DNA from: Acanthochlamys bracteata
Taxonomy: Eukaryota > Streptophyta > Magnoliopsida > Pandanales > Velloziaceae
NCBI GenBank assembly: GCA_019914995.1
Contig: CM034127.1
Coordinates: 1,674,001 to 1,738,000 of the forward strand
Direction of reading: 5' to 3'
Length of the DNA stretch: 64,000 nt
Below are positions 11,290-21,846 of the stretch, piece after piece. The notes beneath the pieces are model-generated. The model was given only the letters and a program-made list of their open reading frames with translations. It was not told the DNA's origin and did no database searches. A program made the position numbers and the translations under genes. The stretch's first letter is position 1. Each line of letters starts with the position of its first letter.

Positions 11290-12994
11290 CTTAGAGGTGA
11301 TACTTGGGCTTATAAATTATTTTATATTTTTATTTTATATTTTATAATAAATTTTAATAATATTATTTAGAATTTGTTTTAAAATTAAAAAAATATAAAA
11401 ATTTTATATCATATAATTTTATTATTATTATGTTATATAAATAAATAGAATTCATTTTAAAAAAATTTAGATATCTTTTATTCAAATTTTTTAAATACTC
11501 TCAAATTATGTTTGATACTCTAAACTATATAGTTCCTGATTCCAATCGCCAGATTACTCAAATAGTGAACAATTTTGACAAGAAACTTACCATGACACAA
11601 CAAATGGAATAGATTACGTTCCACGTTCTACTAGTGCAGCCTGAATTTTTATAGTGGTTTTAAAGTTGGAAGAATTGAATTGAGGGCCGTACTCGTTTGT
11701 GTTCAAGAATTTTATTTTCAATTTTTTTCAGTAAAATATTTTTACAATATTTTAGAAATATTTTAAAATATATGAGTTAAAAATTATACGTAACAAAAAT
11801 ATTATGTAATAAATTTATTTTAGAGACTAAATTATAATAAAATCATTTCTCAAAAATAAAAAAAATATCCTTTTATCTTTAAAAGCTTTACTTTTTAAGT
11901 AATTGGAAACAACCCAAAACTTGTTTTTGAGCGTTTGCATGATTCTTTGGGGTTAGTGTGATGATAATTAACTACCATAAGATTTACCATTGGATAAGAA
12001 CAGGGTAATTTTTTTTATAATAAAAGATATTTTATAATTTCTTTAAAATGAATTTATTTTTTGTAAATAATAATAAAAATAAAATAATAACACAATTTTA
12101 TACATAATTTTTTATATTTTAAAATAAATTTTTATAGAAAATTATAAAATATATTAAAAAATATGAAATAAATTTTGAAATGAACAGTGCTCTATATCAA
12201 TTGATGCCTTTGTAAAATGTACATGTTTGTCCATGAATTGATTCATTCGTTACTCCTCCATAGCTTGAGCGTTAAAAATTGTAGTATTTCAATTTATTAA
12301 ATCTTTGAGCGAAAGCAAACATGGGAGGATTGACGATGATTGATAGCAAATTAGACAGTGGAAAAAGGGACCCTTTCTCTACAAGCAAAGCAAGCATAAT
12401 TTATAGCAGCTATAGCTAGCTAGCTACGCAGCATCATTAATTCAACTTCCAAAAGATATATGTGATGGCTGGTGAAGTAATGAATCCAATGATTAGGATA
12501 CTACCTAATTTCAGCAAATTATTCAACTAAATAAGAGATTATTTAATTCAACTTATTAAAAAAAATAGTTTTTTTAAATTTTATATTTTTAATATATATT
12601 TTATAAATATTTCGAAAATTTATTTTAAAATTTTAAATATAGAAAAATTTTACATAATCAAAATTTTTTATTATATATTTTTATTATATTTTAAAAATAA
12701 AAAATAAAAAATATTATTTTAGAAAAATATTTTTTATTTAAAAAAAATTTTATTTCAAAAACATTCTTAAATATTTTCTAAATTGGTTGAAAACGTTTTT
12801 CAAATTTAGAAACGTTCGCGAATGCTTAAATAAAGAATTTTTTAAAATAGAGCTTTATGTGCTGCAAGCGCCATTTTCTTCACCTTGCTGGTAGCCAATT
12901 AACGAGCTCAGAAGAAAAACGACATGAATCGACTCATGTCATACAAAAGCAGACGGGGTTTTCGGCTTAAAGTTTCATCAATCTCACTTAACTT

Positions 12995-13220
12995 TAGGAG
13001 CATTTAGAAATATTTTCAAAAAAATATTTTTTAAAATAAAAAGTAGTTTTATTTTATTTCTAAAAATTAGTTTTTTATTTAAACATAGTAATAATAATAT
13101 TTACTATATAACTTTTTTACATTGTTTAAAATTAAAATAAATTTTATAAAACAATATAAAAATTTTATTTAAAAAATATAAATTAAAAAATAATTTTTTA
13201 GAACGTGTTATCAAACGCGC
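12995..13220. mobile_element. AT-rich MITE-like element
   Basis: Left end TAGGAGCATTTAGAAATATT; right end, reverse-complemented, GCGCGTTTGATAACACG. A/T-rich core. It lies directly next to the element at 13242. Confidence 0.4.
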
Positions 13221-13241
13221 TTACTTGGCTGAACTTGTAGG

Positions 13242-13464
13242 GGCGCTTTGGAGAACTTATAAAATAAAAATTTTTTAAAATAAAAAATATTTTTATTTTT
13301 TTAAAAAAAGTTTTATTCTTTTATTTTTAAAATATGTAATAAAAAGAATTTATTACGTAAATTTTTCTATACTTTCTAATTTTTTAAATATTTATAAAAT
13401 ATATATTAAAAAAAATAAAATTAAAAATTAAAATAAATATTTAAAAAACTCAATCTCAAGCGCA
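13242..13464. mobile_element. AT-rich MITE-like element
   Basis: Left end GGCGCTTTGGAGAACTTATA, then a stretch nearly identical to the element at 2721 for about 60 bp. The right end reverse-complements to GTGCGCTTGAGATTGAG. Confidence 0.5.
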
Positions 13465-13742
13465 CACTAATGCTACATTTAAGAAGCAATCATCTTGTTA
13501 CCAACCGGAAGCGTAGCTGCTGTTACTTTATCAGGACTAAAGAGTGTGTTCTTTGAAATTTATAATTTAAATTTTTTATTAAAATTTTATGTTAGCACGT
13601 TTTAATTATAGAAAAATATAATAAATTATTTTCAGCTCATATTTTTAATAATATTATTTATAATAATTTAATTTCTAATAACTTATTTTAACTCAAAAAT
13701 ACATAATCGCATGCGGAGTTCGGTTGTAGTGAACTAATGATC

Positions 13743-13992
13743 TAGCGTTTGGAATTGCTTTATCACGTTTTCAAAGAGAATTTTTTTAGTTTATATTTTA
13801 TAATAAATTTTTTATAATATTATACAAATTTATTTTAAAATTTTAAATAAAATTTTTTTTGTGTAGTAAAATTTTACTTTTTATTTATTTTTATTTATTT
13901 AAATAAAAAATTAATTTATTTTTTAAAATATAATAATATTATTTTTTATTTAAAAAATATTTCAAAATTATTCGAAAACAATTCTAAAACTG
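13743..13992. mobile_element. AT-rich MITE-like element
   Basis: Left end TAGCGTTTGGAATTGCTTTA; the right end, reverse-complemented, reads GTTTTAGAATTGTTTTCG. A/T-rich core of the same type as its neighbours. Confidence 0.35.
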
Positions 13993-14535
13993 CAGCTACA
14001 TATATTTTATGACCAATATATTTTTGTTGATTCGCTTTTCAGCTGTTGAGTTTTTGGAACAGAGCTGTAAACAGGTAGCACCAGTGCAGGTTGGCACTAA
14101 CGGACATTAGTTGTTGTGATTGAGCTGGACATGTACCTCTAATGCTCAAACACATGCAACAAAACAGCAACAACTGATAATTTCCCTTCCCTAATATTTC
14201 AGCTTCGTTACTCCTATATTTCTTTCTTGTTTATATCCAACGCAAATTTAAAAAGAGCACCAATCAAGATTTAAGTTCGAATTATGAATGGCATATTAAT
14301 CCAAAAAGAGAGGAGAGAAAAAAAAAACATTCCTGTATCGCAAAGCAATGCAGTTATGCAGCTGTATATTTTAGACTTAATTGAAGAAAAAGAAATTGCA
14401 AAGGAAAGCTAAAAGAAAGAGATTGCAGGCCAACCAAAACAAATCACACAATGCAAAAAATATACTTATGAAGCAGTTGTTAACCTAGCTACTCAAACTC
14501 ATTCATAATCATCACCCTTCCATACTGCATCTCCA

Positions 14536-14543
14536 TATATAAG
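14536..14543 (+). promoter_or_regulatory. TATA box of the arabinogalactan gene
   Basis: TATATAAG lies 118 bp upstream of the AGP start codon. A CAA-repeat leader typical of plant 5' untranslated regions follows at about 14585-14610. Confidence 0.6.
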
Positions 14544-14660
14544 GTAATCACCCTCTTCAGTTCTTCTCCCTGACAAAAACCATAACAAACAACAACAACA
14601 ACAACAGCAACATTAATCAATCTGTAGCTAGATCTATCCCTCTCAGAACAAGACAGGAAG

Positions 14661-15212
14661 ATGGGTGGTTTCTTTAGATCAACTCTGGCTTTTGCTATTG
14701 TTTCTTTAACATTGTTCTCTAGCTGCATGGCTCAGCCTCTGGCTTCACCTCCGGCCGCAACAACAAACCCTCCACCAACTCCTACAACTCCTCCTCCAGT
14801 TGCTGCAGCCCCTCCTCCAGTTGTAACTCCTCCACCAGTTGCCACTCCTCCTCCAGTCGCCACACCTCCTCCTGTTGCAACACCTCCTCCAGTTGCAAGC
14901 CCTCCACCTTTTGCAACACCTCCTCCAGTTGCAACTCCACCTCCAGTTGCTACACCTCCTCCATTGATGGCACCACCAGTTCCAGTACCTGTAGCAGCAC
15001 CAACACCTGCGCCAGTCTCTGTTACTCCTACAGCTGCACCAACACCAGCAACAACTTCTCCAGTTACCAGCATTGCTCCAGTTGAGTCTCCGGCAAGCTT
15101 GTCGCCGGCAGAGCAGCCGACAGCAGCAGTCGACTCTTCTGGTGGGCTAAGAAGCAGAGCAGGTTTAGGACTCCTAGCTTTGGTCACTGGTGGAGTGATG
15201 CTTTTGGTTTGA
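14661..15212 (+). CDS. Classical (hybrid-type) arabinogalactan protein, GPI-anchored
   Basis: Single-exon gene of 183 aa. Residues 1-24 form a signal peptide ending ...SSCMA, with Gln at 25. Residues 25-125 are Pro/Ala/Thr/Val-rich with about nine VA(T/S)PPP units. Residues 125-160 hold AP, TP and SP dipeptides, the usual sites for Pro hydroxylation and arabinogalactan addition. The C-terminus has a small-residue SSGG site near 160 and a hydrophobic tail, as in GPI-anchored proteins. The protein should act at the outer plasma membrane and wall. Runs of three prolines make it a hybrid of AGP and Pro-rich types. The repeats could vary in number between individuals. No Lys-rich region is present. 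Confidence 0.93.
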   Translation: MGGFFRSTLAFAIVSLTLFSSCMAQPLASPPAATTNPPPTPTTPPPVAAAPPPVVTPPPVATPPPVATPPPVATPPPVASPPPFATPPPVATPPPVATPPPLMAPPVPVPVAAPTPAPVSVTPTAAPTPATTSPVTSIAPVESPASLSPAEQPTAAVDSSGGLRSRAGLGLLALVTGGVMLLV

Positions 15213-15269
15213 AAATTTTTCACTTTGTTAGTAATGATCTTGATGCTTGCAAAAATAAATTTTATCATT

Positions 15270-16320
15270 AATTCTTTGGGAGATATTCTGGGTACTTTTT
15301 AGGTTCATTTTTTGTCTACTTTTTGTTTCTGTTTGAATATTATTAATTTGGAGAGCGCTTTTGTACTTAAGAGAGAAGGAGAGTGGTATTTGATCAATCT
15401 TTCATGGTATTGTTATTACTTCATTGGATCTACTTTATTCAATATTTCAGTTATCCATCTTCCAATAGTTTCCATGCATTATTTAGATTGAACAAAACTA
15501 ACTAGATTTCAAAAATATGTATCAATAGAAAGGATCCTAGTAGTTTGATCGAAACCATGGCACGTTAAAGATAGAGATGGTTGCGTACGAATAACGGTCT
15601 TCGTCCAAACACTGCGATCATTTAGGTCTTTAATTGCTTAATCAGTTCTATCTTTAGTGCCAACTAGAACAGACCAAATCACAGTTTTATATATCTGCTT
15701 CATGCATTAGTATACCTCCAGTTTTTTGGAAATTTGATTAAAGTGACTCTACCTTAAAAAGCAAGCAACTTTTCATGTCCTTCTGTATATGAGACAAGGG
15801 TCCATGGTGTTGAATTATTGAAGACATAAATAAATGAATGGGAAGAAATTGATTTGAATTAATCATTCGATCAATATCAAATGCAAGAGTGTTTTTGAAG
15901 CAAAAATCTGAAGAAAAGATGCCCTCTGTTCCATAAAAAATGATTACAGTTTTGGGCAGTAAAGGACTATAGGAGATAGAAAATTTTTCTCTCTCCTTTG
16001 AATCAAATAAGCAAAGACATTATCTATCGTAAATTCAGCAGACTAAAAATTTAATTGAAACAATAGCTCTTCTTTATGAAATGAAATTCTTGCAGGATGT
16101 GAAATTTGGAAAAAAAATCAACAGAAACCCACACCTGATATTTTTTTTGCACATCCATATACATGTTACAAAATTCTCTCTAACCATTTTTGAGTTATAA
16201 CATACATATTGATCATACAACACCCTACTAACACAATTGCAGGAGCAATATGCTTGCCACCATCTGTCTAATCCAAACTAGAAAATCACAATCTAATCTT
16301 TCTCCATTAAAATAGAAAAT
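15270..16320. other. Intergenic, no gene seen
   Basis: Contains the likely 3' untranslated region of the AGP gene (to about 15420) and unique AT-rich sequence. No coding or structured element recognised. Confidence 0.6.
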
Positions 16321-16324
16321 ATTA

Positions 16325-16912
16325 GAAGAGAAAGGGTACTGGCAAAGTGGCCTTCACGTCTGCCGGAGGCCCGGTGGGACCCAGCTTGAATGCCGGAGCA
16401 CTCTGTGGTCCTGCTGACGGCAAAGGAGCCTGTACTTCTTGCATAGTGACTTCAAGCCTCCCTTTCACTGAGAAAGCGTGCAGCAAATGAAGTACCTATC
16501 GCTGGAAGATGTTAATGGGATCGAAATGTTGCAGTTGCTGTAAGAAGATATCGCGTTAGCCACGTTGCTGTTGATGTAGCCATTGCTGTCCACCTTGTTC
16601 AAGATATAAAACAAAACATATAATTTTGAAGTTAGCTATTGCAACTATAATTTGGTTCGGAATCCTAATGCACTGAATTCTTATTAAATTCAAGTACGTT
16701 ATGGCCGTTAAATGAAAAAGAATTTAACAAATAAATCCTGTTTATGCAACGAGGACATACGCAAAATGTCCCTATTTTGAAGATGGCCATCGTGGGCCAA
16801 CCAGAGAGGTCTGCGCTGATTCCCCAGCCGGCAGAGTCACCGACGGAGTACAAGATTCCGGCACGACGGAGAGAATGAGAAGCACACTAGAGATGAAGAG
16901 AAGGAATTAAAT
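16325..16912 (-). pseudogene. Phytocyanin (blue copper protein) pseudogene
   Basis: Pieces of a phytocyanin appear in the right order on the minus strand. Around 16905-16860 is a hydrophobic signal-like stretch. Positions 16853-16760 read YSVGDSAGWGISADLSGW. Positions 16600-16470 read VDSNGYINSNVANAISSYSN and a YFIC motif. Positions 16455-16325 read RLEVTMQEVQAPLPSAGP and a Pro/Ala-rich tail. The pieces need at least two frame changes. The region that should hold the second copper His and the axial Met (GHC...GM in the intact neighbour) is replaced by CTLSQ and a stop. It cannot make a copper-binding cupredoxin. It is a relative of the intact gene 1.6 kb away on the same strand, probably from tandem duplication. 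Confidence 0.8.
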
Positions 16913-18530
16913 TAAACTTGTTACCCATGAACATGTGGGTTATTGGGAAATATTGGTTCTGCATCTAGTTAGAGAATAGTGTAGAACTCTTTAGCAGGAT
17001 TTTATGGGTTTGTGTTTGGTGAGGGTTTTAGTTAGCTAACCGAACTCACTCAAACCATAGCTACAGAATAGCTAGCTTAACTTGAAATTAGCGGTAACGT
17101 GATTTTTCTCGAAAACGAAGAGAGCTAACTTTGAGTTTGATCTATGGAATGAAAGTTTTGTTCATGCTTGTGTTGGACTTCCCAATCAGCCTAGATTCAA
17201 GTAAATAGCAGAGAAACTTAAAGATGGTGGATCAGTAATTTATTTTGAGTTAGGTTGGTTTCTTAAATAGTTCTATTTTAACTGAATACTCTAATATATA
17301 TAATATTAAGTTTTAAATAATTAATTAATTATTTTAGCTTAAAAAATTAGATTTTATAATTGATATTAGAGTCAGCTATGATGGAACCATCTAGTTTGTT
17401 GTTGGGATAGATTATTACACTTCTAAATTGGATTAAATTTAGATTAGTAGTTGAGGATCCTAAGAGTGGTGACTTAAAAAAAATGAACTAAATAATTTAC
17501 AGATACCAGCAATTTAACTTGAGCTGGGCGAATAATCCTTTTTCGGTGGACTTAATAATCTATGCTTTTTAAATAATCTAATATTAGTTCAATTTGGAAT
17601 ATGCATGTATTTATATATGAAAGATGTTAGTTTTTAAATTGATTGGTAAACCATTTTAGCTGAAAATCTGATCGTACAGCTTGCCTATATGATTCATGAG
17701 GAATTCACATTTCATCAATTTAAGTTTGGAAGGTTGATGAGCTGAAATGTTGGAGGTAGATAAACAGCTCGCACAAACGGCATATAGTTAAGGGTATTAT
17801 AAGTGGGCCGAATGGTTTAGTTGGGCCTGCCCAACAATTTCTTAAGCCTGCAAGCTTTTTACACCCATAAAATTAAAGATCATAATTTTATTAAAAAAAG
17901 AGAAAATTTTAAAATAACAAAATTAAAGGTAAATGTTTCTTGAAAAAAGAAAACAAAAAGGAGTAGTACCCTTTTTTCTTTGTTTTTTTTTTGGGGCGAT
18001 GATTCTTGTCTAGTTCTTAAGCTCGATGGTTTTCACTGGTTCCTTGCAGCAATTCACTGCAGCTCTGTTCTTGCACATAAGCTTTAGTGAATCCCAAGCG
18101 AAACTTTCTCTGAAATGAACTGTTAATTTTCTAATTTATATATAGTAACGGTGAGATTTTACCTAAAAACAATTTTTTGAAACGGGATTTGTCGATGGTT
18201 ATGCTATCAACCATGATCTGAACAATTTTGCTTTGTTTTTCATATATATGATTCCCTGTCTTTCCAAAAGCCACCTAAAAGAAACCAGAGAAAATTACGT
18301 GCAAGAAAAAACACTAAAATAACTAATTAAGTGGTGGTAGTTGAACAAACCTCGTCACCGTTAACAACAAATTCAAACGATATCAACATCAAATAATTTA
18401 TGATAATAATAAAGAACAGACCATGAACTACTACAACCCGTGATCATCATACACCAAAACCAAAATAGCACATATCAATTAAAATAAAGTAATCAAACAC
18501 AACTGCACTGCCTCTACCCTAGCTAGCTAA
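16913..18530. other. Intergenic, no gene seen
   Basis: Unique AT-rich spacer between the phytocyanin pseudogene and the intact copy. No open frame or repeat of note. Confidence 0.55.
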
Positions 18531-18534
18531 TTAT

Positions 18535-19580
18535 TTAACCCATGAATCCAAGTCCAACAAGCAATCCACAAATCAACAGTGAACCTGACAAACTCTTTCC
18601 AGCAACCCCATTGTAGATATTAGGAGCGGTAGTTGAGGGAGTAGTTGGAGTTGTCGATGGAGTTGATGGTGTTGATGGAGTAGTTGAAGGCGTAGAGGGT
18701 GTTGATCCAGAGACGGAGACTGACAGCTTCATGCCCTGGGCACAGTGGCCTGCGGTGCCACAAACGAAGTAGTAGTTTCCGGCCTTGGACAGGGTGATCT
18801 TTGTGTTCCCGTTGTTGTAGCTATTGACGCTGTTGCTTGTGGAGCATGACCCATAGTCAGACTCGCTCACCACGTCGACAGAGTGTAAACCACCGTATTG
18901 GAATACTGAAATCAGTTAAAAACAACAGATATTAGTAGTATCTTTTTGCCGAAATATAATAACTACTTAATGATTGGAAGACAGAAATTTTACACGATCA
19001 AAATAAAGACCGCGTATGACGGACTTGCTAAAATAAGAGTAATCACTTATGCAGTATATCTAAAAAATGCACGCCACAGACATGAAATTTCAAATTTCTC
19101 TCGTTAACTGGAAAGAACTAGTCAAACTTAAGATACTTTTTCATTTTATTGAAAACTTACCTATTAGTTTATTACTATGTTCTTTCAGTAGTGATCAGTA
19201 ACATCTCTTCTGCAATTTATGTGTTAAAAGTTAAACCATTACCATATAATGTCCGTTGTAACAATCATGCAGCAATGTGTTACAGTCATATGCATTTTAT
19301 GTTTAAAATCTTCATCAGTTATAATATCTTCTCCATTTCATGAACCATTTCTCGAGATTTTTAAACTACTACACAGAAGAGTTAGAGCAACAACAAGAAG
19401 AAATGAGATCACTTAATTACCAAGGGAATCGCCAACGTTGAAGGTCTTGCCAGATGCCCAGCTATCATAGTTAACTCCGGTCGTCCAGCCGCTAGAGTCG
19501 CCAACAGTGTAATCCACAGCAAAGGCCACAGGCAAAGCAACGAGAACGAAAACAAGCAGATGCTGAGCTCCTGCAGCCAT
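18535..19580 (-). CDS. Phytocyanin, uclacyanin/plantacyanin-type, GPI-anchored
   Basis: Two exons, 19580-19421 and 18905-18535, give 176 aa. Residues 1-21 form a signal peptide. The plastocyanin-like domain spans about 22-120. Visible type-1 copper ligands are His61, Cys102, His107 and Met112 (spacing C-x4-H-x4-M as in cucumber basic protein), so the axial ligand is Met rather than the Gln of stellacyanins. Cys74 and Cys108 should form the conserved disulfide. Residues 120-150 are a Ser/Thr/Pro-rich linker with (T/S)PST repeats, a likely O-glycosylated AGP-like region. The tail is hydrophobic, fitting a GPI anchor. Expected role: small electron carrier at the cell surface. The single intron position matches the family. 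Confidence 0.94.
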
Positions 19581-19703
19581 TGACTTTAAAATCTTCTGAT
19601 CTCAAACTAATACTAAACCAAAAAACAACCCAAAGAAAGAAATCTTTGCTATGTTATGATGATGGTGATGAAGGTACTGATCGAGGAGGGAAGGACAAGC
19701 TTG

Positions 19704-19711
19704 TATATATA
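19704..19711 (-). promoter_or_regulatory. TATA box of the phytocyanin gene
   Basis: TATATATA, 124 bp upstream of the start codon on the minus strand. Confidence 0.55.
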
Positions 19712-19719
19712 GGCATTTT

Positions 19720-21846
19720 TTCTAGAGGATATTTTTGACATGACCTTCTTTTCCTTAACTCCACCTTTCAATTTTTTTGGTTGTTAAAGAAAGAAATGGG
19801 TTAGTTATGATAATGAGTCAACAGTTACCAACAAGTAATACCTTCCAATCTGGTCTATATGATCACAACCTAATATTCATAGACCTTTTTTCTTTTATAA
19901 TTGTATAAAAACAGAGTTATAACGTTTGTATTTTAATTGCAAGGTCTTTTTAGATAAGAGTATGTCTACCTACTATAACACGACTCATGTACCATAACCA
20001 GCATTTATAAATAAAAATTCGAAAAAAATGTAATTTTCTCTGATATTGATTGCTTCCCGATATTTGAAATGTCTGATAATAAGCATCGACAAGTTGGTAA
20101 ACAGTATTACATGTGAATAAAGTCAATATTTTAGGCGGCGGTGAATACGTTAGTTTCAATCCAGTAATGAAACGACGGAGGCAGTTGGGCAATCTCCATC
20201 TGTATCAAGGAGGTCATGTTTTTTACTTGAATTCAACTCAATATTTAGATTGTGTCACAATCTATAATCTCTGTAGGTTAGTTAGCTGAAGTTTACCAAC
20301 TTGGGAAGTGGCATGAAGTAGAATCGATTTTTTTCCTTACGGCTAGTTTTCACTAGCTTGCTTTTACGATAAGAAAAGCACTATTTATGATAGTAGCGAA
20401 AAAAATTTAGAGCGCGTTTAGTTATCTATTTTTTTAATAAAATTTTTTAATTTTTAATTATATATTTTTTAATACATATTTTATAAATATTTTAAAAACT
20501 TATTTAAAAATTTAAAAATAATAAAAAAATTTTACATAATAATATATTTTATCACATATTTTTATTATTTTTTAAAAAATAAAAATAATAAAATTTATTT
20601 TTAAAAAATATTTTTTATTCTAAAATTTTTTTATTTTATAAGTAATTTTAAACGGCATCTTACTTCGCTTGAAGATTATAATAGCGATAGTGATTGTTAC
20701 TTATGATCAGTCTAAATTTCAACATCTTAATGATCCTAATCTGTATCCGTAGAACTTTGCGAAAGAAGAAACTTTGTTCCTTATCTTAACTACAGTGCAT
20801 GCGTTTGGTAATGTGCTTTCTGTCAAGAGGAGGAACTACCGAACTACAATAATACATGGATAAGGATGCAGAAAAGCTTCCTAGAAGGACAGAAAAGTTT
20901 GGTCAAAAACCTAAATATAAAACAAATTATGGGATTTCTAATTCATGTAAGATTTCAACAAACACAACTACATGGAGGAGTAGGTATAGCTTTTATATAA
21001 TGTGTAGTTAGTAAATGATTGTGGACGACCTAAACAAAAGTCATCTGGAGCTATTAGCTCATCCGATCCAATGATGAGCATAAGTAGAGCAGTTTCATTT
21101 AAACGAAAATTAGTAAATACGCACTAATGAATTGTGTTCCTCGATTTATTTAAGCAGATTGCCGTATTCATAATGGTTGTTTGAGAATTTGTAGGCTATT
21201 TCCTCTTACCTTATCTGAGACCAATAACGGAGTGTTCCTATTCGTACGAGGTGAATTTCATAAATCTGAATTTGATAGAATTGAATTCGATAAAAAATAA
21301 ATAGAAGTAAACTTAACGAGTTGAAATGAACTAAAAAATAAAAAGTAAGCTCAAACTCAAAAACTGGCATGAAAAAAATGAGTTCTATGCAATTGAAAAA
21401 GACCATAAGCATCTCTAGCTCGGATGAAGTCCTCCCTCATTGTTTAATGCATAATTCCTACATGAAAACAGGAGGACCAGAAACAAAATAAGCTGGCAAG
21501 AAAATATCGGTAACGAACTAGTAATGAGTGACTAGTCCTCTGCTTCAAAGTTGTTTATTTTTATTTTTTTAAATAAAACATAAAACTTATTTTTTAAAAT
21601 AGTTTTTATTATATATTTTTTGTAAATAAAGACTCCCAATGTCTCCGAAGATTTCTCATGAACATCTTGCTCTAGGCATTGGGCCGAAATCCTTTTAGCG
21701 AATCCCATCAAGCTACAAGACGGATAACAATCAAAAGCCCAATCGTGTTCCTGTAAAAGATCAAAGGTTAATCCGCACCACACATTTCGAATGGCGCGGG
21801 CAGTAGCAAAAGCGAACAAACCTCTTCTTCCTTTATCGCTCAAATC
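19720..21846. other. Intergenic, upstream regions of divergent genes
   Basis: Shared 5' region between the phytocyanin (minus) and FAD monooxygenase (plus) genes. It holds one AT-rich MITE-like block (20410-20658) and otherwise unique sequence. A 103-codon minus-strand frame at 21532-21843 has no recognisable content. Confidence 0.5.
20410..20658. mobile_element. AT-rich MITE-like element
   Basis: Left end AGCGCGTTTAGTTATCT; right end, reverse-complemented, ATGCCGTTTAAAATTACTTATAAAA. Same family as the elements at 2721 and 13242. Confidence 0.45.

Larger units (their letters stand above)
9061..14488. other. Gene-free, AT-rich, transposon-dense interval
   Basis: About 5.4 kb without a supportable gene. 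It holds at least six AT-rich inverted-repeat blocks (listed separately where the ends could be placed), one clear hAT element and short unique spacers. Longer open frames are absent. Confidence 0.7.

Noticed and set aside
14732..15268. 178-codon minus-strand frame rich in Gly-Gly-Gly-Val
   Set aside because: It is the antisense of the Pro-rich repeats of the AGP gene; such mirror frames arise automatically from CCN repeats.
21532..21843. 103-codon minus-strand frame upstream of the FAD monooxygenase
   Set aside because: No recognisable motif, a Lys/Ile-rich AT-driven end, and it overlaps the promoter of a well-supported gene. It could be a divergent small gene but nothing supports that.
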